This document shows positions 1 to 8,521 of a DNA stretch of 64,000 nt, in pieces. This stretch comes from Lentibacter algarum (GTDB lineage: Bacteria; Pseudomonadota; Alphaproteobacteria; Rhodobacterales; Rhodobacteraceae). Numbering within the stretch: position 1 is the stretch's first letter; each line of letters opens with the position of its first letter. Location: contig NZ_CP158687.1 in NCBI RefSeq assembly GCF_040580765.1, positions 1,302,001 to 1,366,000 of the forward strand, read 5' to 3'. The position numbers were made by a program, and so were the translations under genes. The notes under the pieces are model-generated. The model had not been told where the DNA came from. It did no database searches and was given only the letters and a program-made list of their open reading frames with translations.

Positions 1-854
1 TAGCTGACATTGTTGTGGGTGAGGATGGCAGCTATCAATTCCAAATCACACGCTCTGGTGCGGATACCCTTGAGAGCTTCAGAATTATTGCCAGCGACGG
101 CGCGCGGACGCTTGGCCTCACAACAACCCCCAACCAAATTTTGGTGACAGAAGCAGGCTTGCGCTTGAGCACGGCAGATTCTACGGCGGTTGATGTCACT
201 GGCACTGCTGACAGCCTCATTTCGGAGCATCTGTCGCTTGAAAACCTACCAGCTGAGGAACTCATTGTTATTCTAACAGGAGATGGCGCTCGTCGCTTGT
301 CGGCACAGTTTGAAGAGGCAGATCAGCCTGTTCAAACTGGCCTGAACCGTCCACTGGAAGTTCTAGTGAGCGATGCCTTGAGTGGACGCTTGGAAATCAT
401 TGACACCATTAGCGGGCATTCCATTGCGACACGCTATGTTGACGAAACCGGCCGGATAAATGTGGCGGGCCTAGATTTGTTGCTCAATGGCGATGTGGCC
501 ACGGGTGATAGCTTTACAATTGCTGCAAATACCCGAGGTGCGGGTGATGGGCGCAATATTTCTCAGATCCTGGCTTTGCAGTCTCTTAACAAACAAACGG
601 GGCAGGGCGGGTTTGCCACAAGCTTTAGTGCGCTGATCACTGACATGGGCGCGAAAGTGAAAGCGGGGACCATTGCTGCGGAGTCTGCTGAAGCTGTGAG
701 AGATGCTGCGCGCGAATTAGAGTCAGAGTTTTCTGGGGTCAATCTTGATACCGAGGCCGCCAGGCTTTTGGAGCAGCAGCAAGCCTATCAAGCGCTCGCA
801 CGGGTCTTGAGCACAGCCAAAGAGTTGCTGGACACTCTTATGAATTCGATTTGA
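1..854 (+). CDS. flgK: Flagellar hook-associated protein 1 FlgK (C-terminal part)
   Basis: The reading frame is open from the window edge, so the N-terminus is missing and about 284 residues are visible. FlgK forms the first junction zone between hook and filament. The last 40 residues carry the FlgK C-terminal signature: GVNLDTEAARLLEQQQAYQA followed by an amphipathic helix ending LMNSI. This is the D0 coiled-coil region shared with flagellin and hook proteins. flgL starts 15 bp after the stop, the usual flgKL order. The central part is poorly conserved, as is normal for this family. Confidence 0.93.
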   Translation, partial: ADIVVGEDGSYQFQITRSGADTLESFRIIASDGARTLGLTTTPNQILVTEAGLRLSTADSTAVDVTGTADSLISEHLSLENLPAEELIVILTGDGARRLSAQFEEADQPVQTGLNRPLEVLVSDALSGRLEIIDTISGHSIATRYVDETGRINVAGLDLLLNGDVATGDSFTIAANTRGAGDGRNISQILALQSLNKQTGQGGFATSFSALITDMGAKVKAGTIAAESAEAVRDAARELESEFSGVNLDTEAARLLEQQQAYQALARVLSTAKELLDTLMNSI

Positions 855-869
855 TGAAAGGCCGTTAAC

Positions 870-2159
870 ATGACGATTAGCACCAAGATGTTCAATGAAC
901 AGACAATCGCCAATCTTGGCCGCCTGTCAGAGCAATTGAGTGGCCTGCAAGAGCAGGTTGCCTCGGGGAAGAAGCCTATAAAACCCTCAACAGACCCTGT
1001 TGCAACCGCCAAGCTTTCGGCCGCCAAAGAGCTTGAGGCTGGGTTGGCGCGGTTTCGCGGCAATATGAACCGGATTGACACACGTTTGAGCGAAACCGAC
1101 GTTGCATTGGGCCAGGTGCAAACCGTTATGACGCGCTTGAAAGAGCTTTCTATTCAGGCTTCAAATGACACCCTTAATGATGTGGATCGGCTATCAATTC
1201 GCAAAGAAGTGACACAGTATAAGGCCTTTTTGGTTGGTTTGGCCAACACCAAAGATGCGCAGGGGCAAGCGCTTTTTGGCGGCTATATGACGAATACTGC
1301 CCCGTTTTCCATGAGTTTGGATGGCCAGGTCAGCTACCTCGGTGACACCGGAATGCACAGTCTACCTGTCTCGCAATCGCTGAGCCTGGCGACAGGGCTT
1401 GATGGCGCTGCAAGCTTCATGCGAATTCAAACAGAGCAGGGGCCAAAGTCGGTTTTTGATATTGTTGCAGAGTTTGAAACATCGCTGAAGGTGATGGCCG
1501 ATCGCGAAACCAGTGTGAAAGTGCTGTCCCCCGACGGCGCAAGGCTTAGTTTTGAAATTGGCCGTTCACCACGGCCCCAAACTCTGCGCCTTGAGGGGAG
1601 TCTTGGTGCGGCCGATATCACAGTGACGATGGTATCGGGGACGATGCGTCCCATGATTGAAGCCATCAATGCACAAACTTCCGCTACGGGCGTAAGCGCC
1701 CAAGTTTCAGAGGATGGAAATACCATCAGATTGAAAAGCAGCGACGGCGAGGCGTTTACAATATCTGGGTTTCAGGCCGATGATATTGATGGCGCAGAGT
1801 CAGTGCCAAGCCGCCAGATCACCGTGCAACAAATCGTGGGTGACACTGTTCTTGGGGAGCCTGTGGTGTTGGTTGATCAAGACAACGCGCTCAAAACATC
1901 TGTGGCAGGTTTAGACAGCGTGATCTTGCACATGGCCTCGGCCCGCGCGCAAGTGGGCGCCTTTGCCGCTACAGCCGAAATTCAGTCTGATATGCTCGCA
2001 CGGCAAGAGATGATGATTACGGAAACTCTATCCGGCATAGAAGATGCCGATCTGACGGCTGTCGTGACTGAATTACAAAGCCTATTGGTCAACCGTGATG
2101 CTTTACGGCAAGTCTTTGCCAAAGTCGGGCAACAAAGCCTGTTTGATCTGATCCGATGA
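870..2159 (+). CDS. flgL: Flagellar hook-filament junction protein FlgL
   Basis: This is a 429-residue member of the flagellin/FlgL family, which forms the second junction layer between hook and filament. The N-terminal helix (MTISTKMFNEQTIANLGRLS) and the following QVASGKKPIKPSTDPVA match the FlgL N-terminus. The last 60 residues form the partner helix. At 429 residues it is longer than enterobacterial FlgL (about 317), through an enlarged middle domain. It follows flgK closely and its stop overlaps the start of the lytic transglycosylase by 4 bp, so the three genes are probably translationally coupled. Confidence 0.93.
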   Translation: MTISTKMFNEQTIANLGRLSEQLSGLQEQVASGKKPIKPSTDPVATAKLSAAKELEAGLARFRGNMNRIDTRLSETDVALGQVQTVMTRLKELSIQASNDTLNDVDRLSIRKEVTQYKAFLVGLANTKDAQGQALFGGYMTNTAPFSMSLDGQVSYLGDTGMHSLPVSQSLSLATGLDGAASFMRIQTEQGPKSVFDIVAEFETSLKVMADRETSVKVLSPDGARLSFEIGRSPRPQTLRLEGSLGAADITVTMVSGTMRPMIEAINAQTSATGVSAQVSEDGNTIRLKSSDGEAFTISGFQADDIDGAESVPSRQITVQQIVGDTVLGEPVVLVDQDNALKTSVAGLDSVILHMASARAQVGAFAATAEIQSDMLARQEMMITETLSGIEDADLTAVVTELQSLLVNRDALRQVFAKVGQQSLFDLIR

Positions 2160-3001
2160 AATTCTGGCTTTCTGTCATAGTCTCGTGCGCTTTCACATTC
2201 GCTGCGCAGGCCTCTGAGCCTGATTGCGAGGCGATGGCTGCCGAAGTGGGGCGTTTGGCTCAACTTCCTGATGGTTATCTTCCCGCCATTTCGCGGATTG
2301 AGTCGGGCCGCCAGCGCGACGGCAAACGCCGCGCTTGGCCCTGGACGTTAAACCACTCTGGCAAGGGACTCTATTTTGAGAGCAAGGCTGAAGCCTTGGC
2401 TTATCTCAGGACAGCCACGGTAAAAGGGCGCACCAACATTGACGTTGGCTGTATGCAGATCAATCACTATTGGCACGGCCATACCTTTGGTTCGCTCGAA
2501 GAGATGATCGACCCTGTGAAAAACGTAAAATATGCGGCCGCCTATCTGACAGAGCTTTATGAGCGTCATGGTTCTTGGGTTGAAGCGGTGAAACACTACC
2601 ACTCGCCAGATGAGGCGCGCGGAGTTCGCTATTATAAGGGGTTTCAGACGGCCCACCGTTTGTTGCAGAAACAGCCGCCTGAAGCAGCAACAACCGCTCA
2701 GGCGCTCTATGCCAGCGCTGGTTTCTTTGGTTTTTCTGGCACGGCTGCATCGCGACTTGTTGTTGGACTTGGCGCAGACAATAGTGGCACATTATTGCCA
2801 CCAGTCTCACAAATTGATGCGATTACAGAAGCTTATCAGAGCCTTATTGACGCTTTGGGCCCCGACGCACCGAGCACGGAGTTTTTTGTGTGGCAGGGCA
2901 GCACAGCGCTGACCGACCGCTTACAGACAAGAGGTGTGTTGCACGCAAAGTGGCAGAATGTTGAGGTCTTTCGTCGGGCGCTTGCCGTCGGTGTGCCTTA
3001 A
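2156..3001 (+). CDS. Flagellar lytic transglycosylase (SLT domain, SltF-like)
   Basis: This 281-residue exported protein has a signal peptide at about residues 1-19 and a goose-lysozyme-like SLT domain. The catalytic Glu is probably E49 in the ISRIESGR motif, followed by the family motif DVGCMQINHYWHG (about 96-108) and the AAAYLTELY helix (about 127-135). Such enzymes cut peptidoglycan glycan strands so that the rod can pass. In Rhodobacter sphaeroides the flagellar enzyme of this type is SltF. The roughly 110 residues after the SLT domain have no motif I recognise and may dock to rod components. The gene overlaps flgL by 4 bp and ends convergently, overlapping the ClC gene by 4 bp. Confidence 0.85.
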   Translation: MKFWLSVIVSCAFTFAAQASEPDCEAMAAEVGRLAQLPDGYLPAISRIESGRQRDGKRRAWPWTLNHSGKGLYFESKAEALAYLRTATVKGRTNIDVGCMQINHYWHGHTFGSLEEMIDPVKNVKYAAAYLTELYERHGSWVEAVKHYHSPDEARGVRYYKGFQTAHRLLQKQPPEAATTAQALYASAGFFGFSGTAASRLVVGLGADNSGTLLPPVSQIDAITEAYQSLIDALGPDAPSTEFFVWQGSTALTDRLQTRGVLHAKWQNVEVFRRALAVGVP

Positions 3002-4707
3002 CGCTCTACTGCCCGAATGTTGTCTTGTATCTTTAGATATGCGGCAAAGAGATCCGCCTCTGTGAGCACCCCCAGCATCTTGCCAGTTGTTTTTGACACA
3101 ACCGGGATGCTTTCTCCGACAAATGAGGACGCAATTTCGATTGCTTCATTCATCGAGTGGGTTTCATTGAGTGTTATGGGCGCGCGATCAAGAAAAGCGG
3201 ATACAGGTTTTGCGGGTGGAGCGTCCAGCAATTGATTTATTGTGATTTTACCCACAAAATCGCCGTCAGCGGTTAAACAATATGCCTCTGTTTGTACTTT
3301 TTCACGCAGTTTTGTCATGACCTCTTTTGCGGTGCTCCCTGTTGGGACTGCAATGTAATCAGCGGTGGCGTAACCACCCACTGTGGTTTGATTGAGGCTG
3401 AGCTGGTTGCGGCCAAACCGTAAATCAATCCCGCGGTCCATAAGTTGACGATCAAAAAACGAATGGCCAAAAATATTTGAGGAAACCACTTGGCTTACTA
3501 TGACGGCCAGCAGTGTAATTAGGGTGAATTCATAGGATAGGGTCAGCTCCAAAACGATAAAGACTGTTGCCAACGGGGCGCCAACGACACAAGCCGCCAC
3601 TGAAGCCATGCCCGCAAGGGTGAGGGCCGATGTCAAACTGCTGGCCACGACCGGCTCAAAGGCTTTAGCTAGAAGGGCACCTGATGCCGCGCCGACCAGC
3701 AAGGCAGGCGAGAAAACGCCACCAAAAAACCCAAAGCCCAAGCAAATGCTTGTAAGAATAATCTTGGCCAAGAGTAAAGTTGCGATAAAGCTCAGGTCTT
3801 GGGGCGTGTTGAGCAATGACACCAAGGCATCTGTTCCAAGGCCCAACGCGTTTGGAACGAAAGAGCCGATGATGACCACGGCACAGACGGCAATGCTTAA
3901 GGATTGATAGGGTTTGAGCCCCCAGTTTTTGTTGATGACGGCAAATTTTCGCAAGCTGATCATGAATATTACGGCAACGAAGCCGAACATAACGCTTGCC
4001 AAGATGATAGGCAGAAACGCCTCGATCAAAGCGGGCGCTTCTCCGCGAAGCGTGAGGGGGTGCGGCAATTGGAAGACATAATTGACCATCGCAGCCGCTA
4101 CGATTGCGCTTGTTGCGATTGGGGCCATCGCCTTTGGAGAAAAGTGCCGCAGTACAGCTTCATGGGCGAAGATAATTCCAGCGATGGGGGCATTAAAGCC
4201 TGCTGAGATAGCCGCTGCAACACCGCATCCAATGACAACATTGCTGCTCATGGGCACAAAGAACAGCTTTTTCAGTCCTGCTCCGGCGGTGGCCCCAAAG
4301 TGCACCAACGGTCCATATTGCCCAACCGACGCCGCACCACAGGCGGAGATCAAAGCTACAAGTGTTGAGGCAAGTCCTGCGCGCAAATCTAAGGGCTCGA
4401 CATCTTGATGGGCGGCGTAGATCGTGTCGGCTGGACCATACCAGCGTGGGATGTCAAAAACCCTTCTTATCAGCAATATCAAGATCGCTGCTCCGGTGAT
4501 GAAACCTGTTAAGGTGAGATCAATTGATACCCCCTCAAGTGTTAGAAAGTTACCGCTGAAGGTTTTGCGCAGCTCGGCAAAGTATTTTACACTATTTACA
4601 AATGCGGCGGCGGCCATGGCGACAATGGCCCCGATCACCGCGCCGAAACTGGCACTCGCATAGGTTGATACGATCTTGTTGTGCTTGATGGCTTGAGAAT
4701 AGTTCAT
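2998..4707 (-). CDS. ClC-family chloride channel/transporter with C-terminal CBS domains
   Basis: This 569-residue polytopic membrane protein is a ClC-type anion channel or transporter. It has the selectivity-filter motifs: GQYGPLVHFGA near residue 129 corresponds to the family motif GREGP, and GGVFSPAL near residue 330 to GxFxP. A tandem CBS region occupies roughly residues 455-565. The gating glutamate of GREGP is replaced by Tyr (GQYGP), which in the family points to channel-like rather than strictly coupled H+/Cl- exchange. The gene is antisense to the flagellar genes on both sides. I see no direct link to motility. Confidence 0.9.
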   Translation of the reverse strand: MNYSQAIKHNKIVSTYASASFGAVIGAIVAMAAAAFVNSVKYFAELRKTFSGNFLTLEGVSIDLTLTGFITGAAILILLIRRVFDIPRWYGPADTIYAAHQDVEPLDLRAGLASTLVALISACGAASVGQYGPLVHFGATAGAGLKKLFFVPMSSNVVIGCGVAAAISAGFNAPIAGIIFAHEAVLRHFSPKAMAPIATSAIVAAAMVNYVFQLPHPLTLRGEAPALIEAFLPIILASVMFGFVAVIFMISLRKFAVINKNWGLKPYQSLSIAVCAVVIIGSFVPNALGLGTDALVSLLNTPQDLSFIATLLLAKIILTSICLGFGFFGGVFSPALLVGAASGALLAKAFEPVVASSLTSALTLAGMASVAACVVGAPLATVFIVLELTLSYEFTLITLLAVIVSQVVSSNIFGHSFFDRQLMDRGIDLRFGRNQLSLNQTTVGGYATADYIAVPTGSTAKEVMTKLREKVQTEAYCLTADGDFVGKITINQLLDAPPAKPVSAFLDRAPITLNETHSMNEAIEIASSFVGESIPVVSKTTGKMLGVLTEADLFAAYLKIQDNIRAVER

Positions 4708-4783
4708 AATATATCCTGCGTCCTTAGTTAGTCAGCTTAATATATAAAATGATAATATCACTAGTGATTATTATATTATTAGT

Positions 4784-4800
4784 TTGGCACGCTTCCTGCA
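4784..4800 (+). promoter_or_regulatory. Sigma-54 promoter for the flgE/F/G-like gene
   Basis: TTGGCACGCTTCCTGCA has the -24 GG and -12 GC separated by exactly 10 bases, an almost perfect RpoN site. It lies 35 bp upstream of the likely ATG at 4835. The presence of rpoN, fleQ and fleT in the same cluster supports it. Confidence 0.85.
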
Positions 4801-4834
4801 AAACACATTAGACTTTAACCGAGCGAGGAAGAAT

Positions 4835-5638
4835 ATGTACGGGATTATCAGAACTGGCATGGCGACCGCGATGCATGAAATTGCAGTCGTTTCCAACAAC
4901 ATCGCAAACTCGGGCTCAACGGGCTTCAAAAAGAGCGACGTATCTTTCGCTGATATCTACGGCTCCGCCACGCCTGATACTGTGGCCCGCACCACGACGG
5001 GCTTTGGCAGCTCAATTTCGGACACGCGCCGCAACGACGGTCAGGGAACAGTTGTTACTCGAGCTGGGGCTTTGAATATGGCTTTGGTTGGCCCTGGCTT
5101 GTTCGCCATTTCTCCCCCTGACGAAACCGGGGGAGCTTCTGAGGGCATGCTTTTTACTCGGAATGGTGAGTTTTCGTTAGATAAAGAGGGCTTCTTACGC
5201 TCGGCAGACGGATCTTTCGTGCGCGGCCTTGTTGGTGGTGAGGAAGGAAGCACTTTAGAAACAATCCAAATTCCGTTTTCTCTCGAAGGAGAAAACATGA
5301 GCCAGCTGGAAGTTGGTTCTGATGGTTTAATTTCTGCGACTTACGGCAACAAGACGGTTGTGGAATCTGGTCAGCTGGCTGTTGTGAACTTCTCCAACCA
5401 AGGCGGTTTGCGAAACGTTGGTTCCGCGCGATTTGCCCAATCTTCTCAGTCGGGGGATCCTATTTTTGGCGTTGGCGGGCAAAGTGGTTTTGGCACAATT
5501 CAAACCGGTGCCTTGGAGGGATCAAACGTAGATATCACCCAAGAAATGACGGTAATGATCCGTGCACAACAACAATTCAGCGGGTCTGCGAGAGTTTTGC
5601 AGGCTAATTCTGACATGGTCGAAAAGCTGACGCGTTGA
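4835..5638 (+). CDS. Flagellar hook/rod family protein (FlgE/FlgF/FlgG), solo gene
   Basis: This 267-residue protein has the N-terminal flagellar basal-body rod motif (MYGIIRTGMATA...SNNIANSGSTGFKKS), a middle segment with FTRNGEFSLDKEGFLRSADG, and a C-terminus (GSNVDITQEMTVMIRAQQQF) typical of FlgE/F/G. The length fits rod proteins FlgF/FlgG, while FKKSDVSFADIYG is closer to hook protein FlgE. I therefore leave the symbol empty; FlgF is the best guess. The ATG at 4835 follows a GAGGAAG ribosome site and a sigma-54 promoter; an upstream in-frame TTG lies inside the promoter and is rejected. The gene stands alone, outside the flgB-L operon. Confidence 0.82.
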   Translation: MYGIIRTGMATAMHEIAVVSNNIANSGSTGFKKSDVSFADIYGSATPDTVARTTTGFGSSISDTRRNDGQGTVVTRAGALNMALVGPGLFAISPPDETGGASEGMLFTRNGEFSLDKEGFLRSADGSFVRGLVGGEEGSTLETIQIPFSLEGENMSQLEVGSDGLISATYGNKTVVESGQLAVVNFSNQGGLRNVGSARFAQSSQSGDPIFGVGGQSGFGTIQTGALEGSNVDITQEMTVMIRAQQQFSGSARVLQANSDMVEKLTR

Positions 5639-5645
5639 ATGATTT

Positions 5646-5668
5646 GGGGCTGAGTCATGCTCGGCCCC
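5646..5668. terminator. Hairpin after the flgE/F/G-like gene
   Basis: GGGGCTGAG and CTCGGCCCC pair over 9 positions (one G-T wobble) around the loop TCATG, 8 bp after the upstream stop. No clear U-tract follows on either strand, so it is a possible rather than certain terminator. Confidence 0.5.
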
Positions 5669-5674
5669 GCATAT

Positions 5675-5908
5675 TCATTCGTCTGGTCGGTCCACGAGTA
5701 ATTTAAAGAAGAAACCTAATATTCCGAGGCCCCAAATGAGTGCAACGAAATGCCAAGCGGAAAGGTTTTGTAGTGGTTGGAACTTTTCTTCCGCGAAGGG
5801 AATAGACAATATCCCAATTGCCGCCGCAAAAAGGAAATAGCGTATAATCATACATTGTCTGCAAATGTGTGGTTTTCTTTTCTTTTTGGGAGAGGGTGTC
5901 TTGATCAA
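5675..5908 (-). CDS. Small membrane protein of unknown function
   Basis: This 77-residue frame starts with TTG. A 58-residue version from an internal ATG (MIIRYFLFAAAIG) is equally possible. It has a Lys/Arg-rich N-terminus and two hydrophobic segments, IIRYFLFAAAIGILSIPF and HFVALIWGLGILGFFFKLL, ending LVDRPDE. This is a plausible two-helix membrane protein with both ends cytoplasmic. No ribosome site is convincing for either start. I do not recognise the family. It sits between flagellar genes on the opposite strand. Confidence 0.42.
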   Translation of the reverse strand: MIKTPSPKKKRKPHICRQCMIIRYFLFAAAIGILSIPFAEEKFQPLQNLSAWHFVALIWGLGILGFFFKLLVDRPDE

Positions 5909-6080
5909 GATTGGTGACCACCTTTGGCAATGTTGTGCGACACCCAGATATTACCAGCGACACTGTCAAAAATGTTATATCTAGACCTAAAATAAAATAT
6001 TATGTAGCATCGATGCAACTTAAATGTGCGGTGCTGCTTTGCTTCCACTCAATATAACACATATCCCTGGTTCTGGCTCA

Positions 6081-6404
6081 ATGGCATCAACGTCTTTGGC
6101 AGACGCGCTTCGGCCAGCTGCTCGGCCACCTTTCGGGGCTCCGACGCTTCGACAGACAAGTCAAGGTTTGCCTGCGCTAGATCAGCTTGATGCGTCGGCA
6201 ACATATTCGGCCAATCACACTAGAGTTCAGATTTATCACCCCAGCCAAGCGCCGTCTGCCCAAAGCACCGAGAACGCATTAATGGCTAGGGCACTCTTAT
6301 CTCAGCCCTTTGCTCACTCGGGGGCGGCAACAAAAATTGCTCGTATTTCCAATATGTTCTTGGATGCGCCACGGTTTGGATCCGCTGTTAATCTGCTGTC
6401 ATAA
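6081..6404 (+). CDS. Hypothetical protein, Ala/Ser-rich
   Basis: The frame of about 107 residues runs from the ATG at 6081; an upstream in-frame ATG at 6024 would add 19 residues. Neither start has a strong ribosome site. The protein is low-complexity and rich in Ala, Ser, Pro and Gln in its first half, with a more ordered C-terminus (ENALMARALL...RFGSAVNLL). There is no signal peptide or membrane segment. It lies in a stretch that otherwise has no gene on the plus strand and converges with the 6445-6933 gene. Function unknown; moderate doubt that it is expressed. Confidence 0.4.
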   Translation: MASTSLADALRPAARPPFGAPTLRQTSQGLPALDQLDASATYSANHTRVQIYHPSQAPSAQSTENALMARALLSQPFAHSGAATKIARISNMFLDAPRFGSAVNLLS

Positions 6405-6425
6405 CCGCAGTGTTAACGTAACTCT

Positions 6426-6459
6426 CTAGATGCCGTCCAGAGCACTAGATGCCGTCCAG
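6426..6459. repeat. Tandem duplication of a gene 3' end
   Basis: CTAGATGCCGTCCAG occurs twice, 19 bp apart. On the minus strand each copy reads as the last codons of the neighbouring gene (Leu-Asp-Gly-Ile-stop), so the second copy is a small duplication just past the stop. Confidence 0.6.
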
Positions 6460-6933
6460 GAAAGAAACCTCCAGTTCCGGCATCTCTTTCAGCCATTCAC
6501 CATCGTCGATCGCGCCCCAAGTCCATCCGGCGGGCATGGCGAGTTCTGGTTTAGTACGATACATATAAATGAATGGTTTGAATTCTTTTGCAGCCGATTC
6601 AGCCGAGACGTCTGGTGTCTTTAAACCGTCAAGAGATGATGAGAAAAAGCCCTTAATTTTGCGGGGCGCCCCATTTTTGTCAAAAGTGATTCTATTATAC
6701 GCATAGCTTTCTAAAATCTCAGAAGCATCTTCGACGCCAGCGTCCATCATTTGCCGAAGGTAGCTTTCCGAAGTGTCCAGAACCATTTCATAACTTATAT
6801 CGCTATAACGATCAGCTAAAACGGAGGCATATTTTGAGGCAAACGCTTCCAACCCGAGGGACTCAGCCAGATAGCGTTGCGCTGTGAGGGCACAAGTTGC
6901 CGAATATACCCATGAGGGACAGAAAATTGACAC
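6445..6933 (-). CDS. Unknown protein in the fliS operon
   Basis: This 162-residue protein has a GTG start preceded by a good GGAGG site. I do not recognise the family. It is mostly helical in the first 70 residues (SLGLEAFASKYASVLADRYS). A Trp-rich tail contains PAGWTWGAIDDGEWLKEM. There is no clear signal peptide, although the first 20 residues are fairly apolar. It is the last gene of a minus-strand set (fliL-like, 57-residue ORF, fliS, this gene), with 56 bp between it and fliS. A flagellar accessory or chaperone-client role is only an inference from position. Confidence 0.68.
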   Translation of the reverse strand: MSIFCPSWVYSATCALTAQRYLAESLGLEAFASKYASVLADRYSDISYEMVLDTSESYLRQMMDAGVEDASEILESYAYNRITFDKNGAPRKIKGFFSSSLDGLKTPDVSAESAAKEFKPFIYMYRTKPELAMPAGWTWGAIDDGEWLKEMPELEVSFLDGI

Positions 6934-6989
6934 TCAAACCTCCAAGTGTGTTAGCGGATATATCCACAGCCTTTGTTTTGAGGTTAGAG

Positions 6990-7361
6990 TTATTTTATCT
7001 GGCCCCACGCGTCAATTATATCATTTAAAACATTTTCACAGGTATCCAATTTTGCGTCAGGGTCTGACTTCAGCGCTTTTTGGAGCTGGTTGCGGCAATA
7101 CTCATATACTTTGAATAAGTTTTCAGCAATTTCGCCCCCCTTTTCGAAGTCGAGGCTTGTTTGCAAGATATACACAGCCGTGAAGGCATTTGAGAAATAT
7201 TTCTTTTTCTTCTCATCCTCGATCGCCGGCGTCTGTAGGTTTTTGAGGCACCGTGACAGCTCTTGAAGGGTTAGAGTGATCATCTCGTGAGGGTCGGAGA
7301 TACCCGAGAGCCCTGCCTGCCGCGACCTGTTGTATTGGCTTCTTGCAAATGCGTAGTTCAT
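6990..7361 (-). CDS. fliS: Flagellin export chaperone FliS
   Basis: This 123-residue all-helical protein is of the size expected for FliS, which binds the C-terminal helix of flagellin in the cytoplasm and delivers it to the export gate. Signature parts are SDPHEMITLTLQELSRCL near residue 22 and the diagnostic TSLDFEKGGEIAENLFKVYE near residue 70. The start ATG follows a GGGAGAG site. It is not next to fliD or fliC as in many bacteria, but in a small minus-strand operon with a fliL-like gene. Confidence 0.88.
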   Translation of the reverse strand: MNYAFARSQYNRSRQAGLSGISDPHEMITLTLQELSRCLKNLQTPAIEDEKKKKYFSNAFTAVYILQTSLDFEKGGEIAENLFKVYEYCRNQLQKALKSDPDAKLDTCENVLNDIIDAWGQIK

Positions 7362-7444
7362 TGTTCTCTCCCGCCACTGTTGTTATTCATATTAACGGTG
7401 CGTCAGACGGATTGTTTAGGCCCTCGAGAGTGAAATCGGTGCAT

Positions 7445-7618
7445 TTAGTTTTGAGGGTAAGCCGTCCTTTTTTCTGTATATTCGCTTAGCGGTATGAAGA
7501 CCCTAGAACTCTCGCGGTCGCTTTCGTCGAAATGACAAACCTCGACCTGAACATTCCCGATATCAGGCTCTTGTGAGGGGTTTGATGTTTGCGCGACCCA
7601 TTTCAGAAACAGATTCAT
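7445..7618 (-). CDS. Small ORF (57 residues) between the fliL-like gene and fliS
   Basis: The frame begins MNLFLKWVAQTSNPSQEPDI and ends EYTEKRTAYPQN. Its ATG has an upstream ACGAGGTAAG ribosome site. It lies 68 bp after the fliL-like gene and 83 bp before fliS on the same strand, filling what would otherwise be a 325-bp gap. I recognise no family. The ribosome site and operon position support coding, but the length alone cannot exclude chance. Confidence 0.45.
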   Translation of the reverse strand: MNLFLKWVAQTSNPSQEPDIGNVQVEVCHFDESDRESSRVFIPLSEYTEKRTAYPQN

Positions 7619-7686
7619 AGCTTACCTCGTTGGTTGTTCCTACGAGTGTTTGAGCAAGATTGATGCCAACTTGCTCAGAGCTGAGA

Positions 7687-8229
7687 TTAAGTGATCAAAA
7701 ACGAGGTGAGTTCAACGCTATGGATGAACGGCTCATAGCCCCAACGCTCCAGATAGTCATTTATTGTGGTCTTTATCTTTTCGCTTAGCAATTGGCGGCC
7801 TTCCCGAGACAGAAGGACTTCTTCGTTAAGCTCGGCCGCTTGTGCGAGAATAAGAGGGCGCAGCTGTGGTTCGCGCTCTTCAAGTGTCGTCATCATACTG
7901 CTGGCATTGAGGGGGGACTCAAAGATTGAAACGGCAATTTCAAAGCTGAACAGCTTATTACTTCCTGGCACGTTCCCGATAATTGTGGAGGGGTATGGGT
8001 AATACTCATACCCGGGTGTCGCTATAGCAAACCCGTCCTCATCTGTCTCTTGTGCTGAGGCATCGGTATTTTCAGGCGGAGCTTCAATTTCTATGGGCGG
8101 GGTTGGCGGGTTGAGCGCATCAAGCCTGTCAGATTGAGGGCTTATGGTGTTGTGACCCGCCGCAAATACCAAAAGCGTTATGAGCGCAGGCGCACCATAG
8201 AGGGCGGCTGATAATAACATTTTCTTCAT
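7687..8229 (-). CDS. FliL-like inner-membrane protein (second FliL paralogue, MotF-like?)
   Basis: This 180-residue protein has one N-terminal membrane segment (about 5-25), a Pro/Glu-rich linker and a C-terminal FliL-type domain: YYPYPSTIIGN..., EPQLRPLILAQAAELNEEVL, GRQLLSEKIKTTINDYLE, and an ending VELTSFLIT that resembles the FliL end. FliL proteins surround the stator and support its torque. True fliL is at 17711, so this is a paralogue. R. sphaeroides has a FliL-like motor protein named MotF; equivalence is a guess. The start at 8229 is chosen because GGAGGAG directly precedes it and overlaps the upstream in-frame ATG. Confidence 0.75.
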   Translation of the reverse strand: MKKMLLSAALYGAPALITLLVFAAGHNTISPQSDRLDALNPPTPPIEIEAPPENTDASAQETDEDGFAIATPGYEYYPYPSTIIGNVPGSNKLFSFEIAVSIFESPLNASSMMTTLEEREPQLRPLILAQAAELNEEVLLSREGRQLLSEKIKTTINDYLERWGYEPFIHSVELTSFLIT

Positions 8230-8475
8230 CGTCGCTCCTCCCATGTCATCTGAACGACACAGATTTTAAAACTGTTAAACCGAGGCTGTCAGTATTAGCT
8301 GTCAATTATTTGAAGCCTCAAGTCTCATGGTCGTCATTTGCTTGTCTGTTTTCTGACTCTTTGATTTAGGCGTAATTTTTGAAAAATATATTAACAAAAA
8401 TTTAATCAATATTATCAAGTTGTTAAATTAAGAAAGTATTGATTTTTCGATTTTGTGCCTCGCCGGTTTGTGGGG

Positions 8476-8492
8476 TTGGCTTGGTTATTGCC
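8476..8492 (+). promoter_or_regulatory. Sigma-54 promoter for the fleT-fliEFGHIJ operon
   Basis: TTGGCTTGGTTATTGCC has GG-N10-GC spacing, 30 bp before the fleT ATG. The R. sphaeroides fleT operon is also driven by a sigma-54 promoter under FleQ. Confidence 0.78.
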
Positions 8493-8521
8493 TTTTAAAC
8501 TCCGTAACCTGGAGAGCCGCA

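Noticed and set aside
5932..5949. Sigma-54-like TTTGGCAATGTTGTGCG before the 6081 gene
   Set aside because: The GG to GC spacing is 9, not 10, and RpoN sites tolerate spacing changes poorly.
5703..5969. An 88-residue minus-strand frame overlapping the small membrane protein gene
   Set aside because: The other frame has two well-formed hydrophobic helices and a basic N-terminus; this frame has none.
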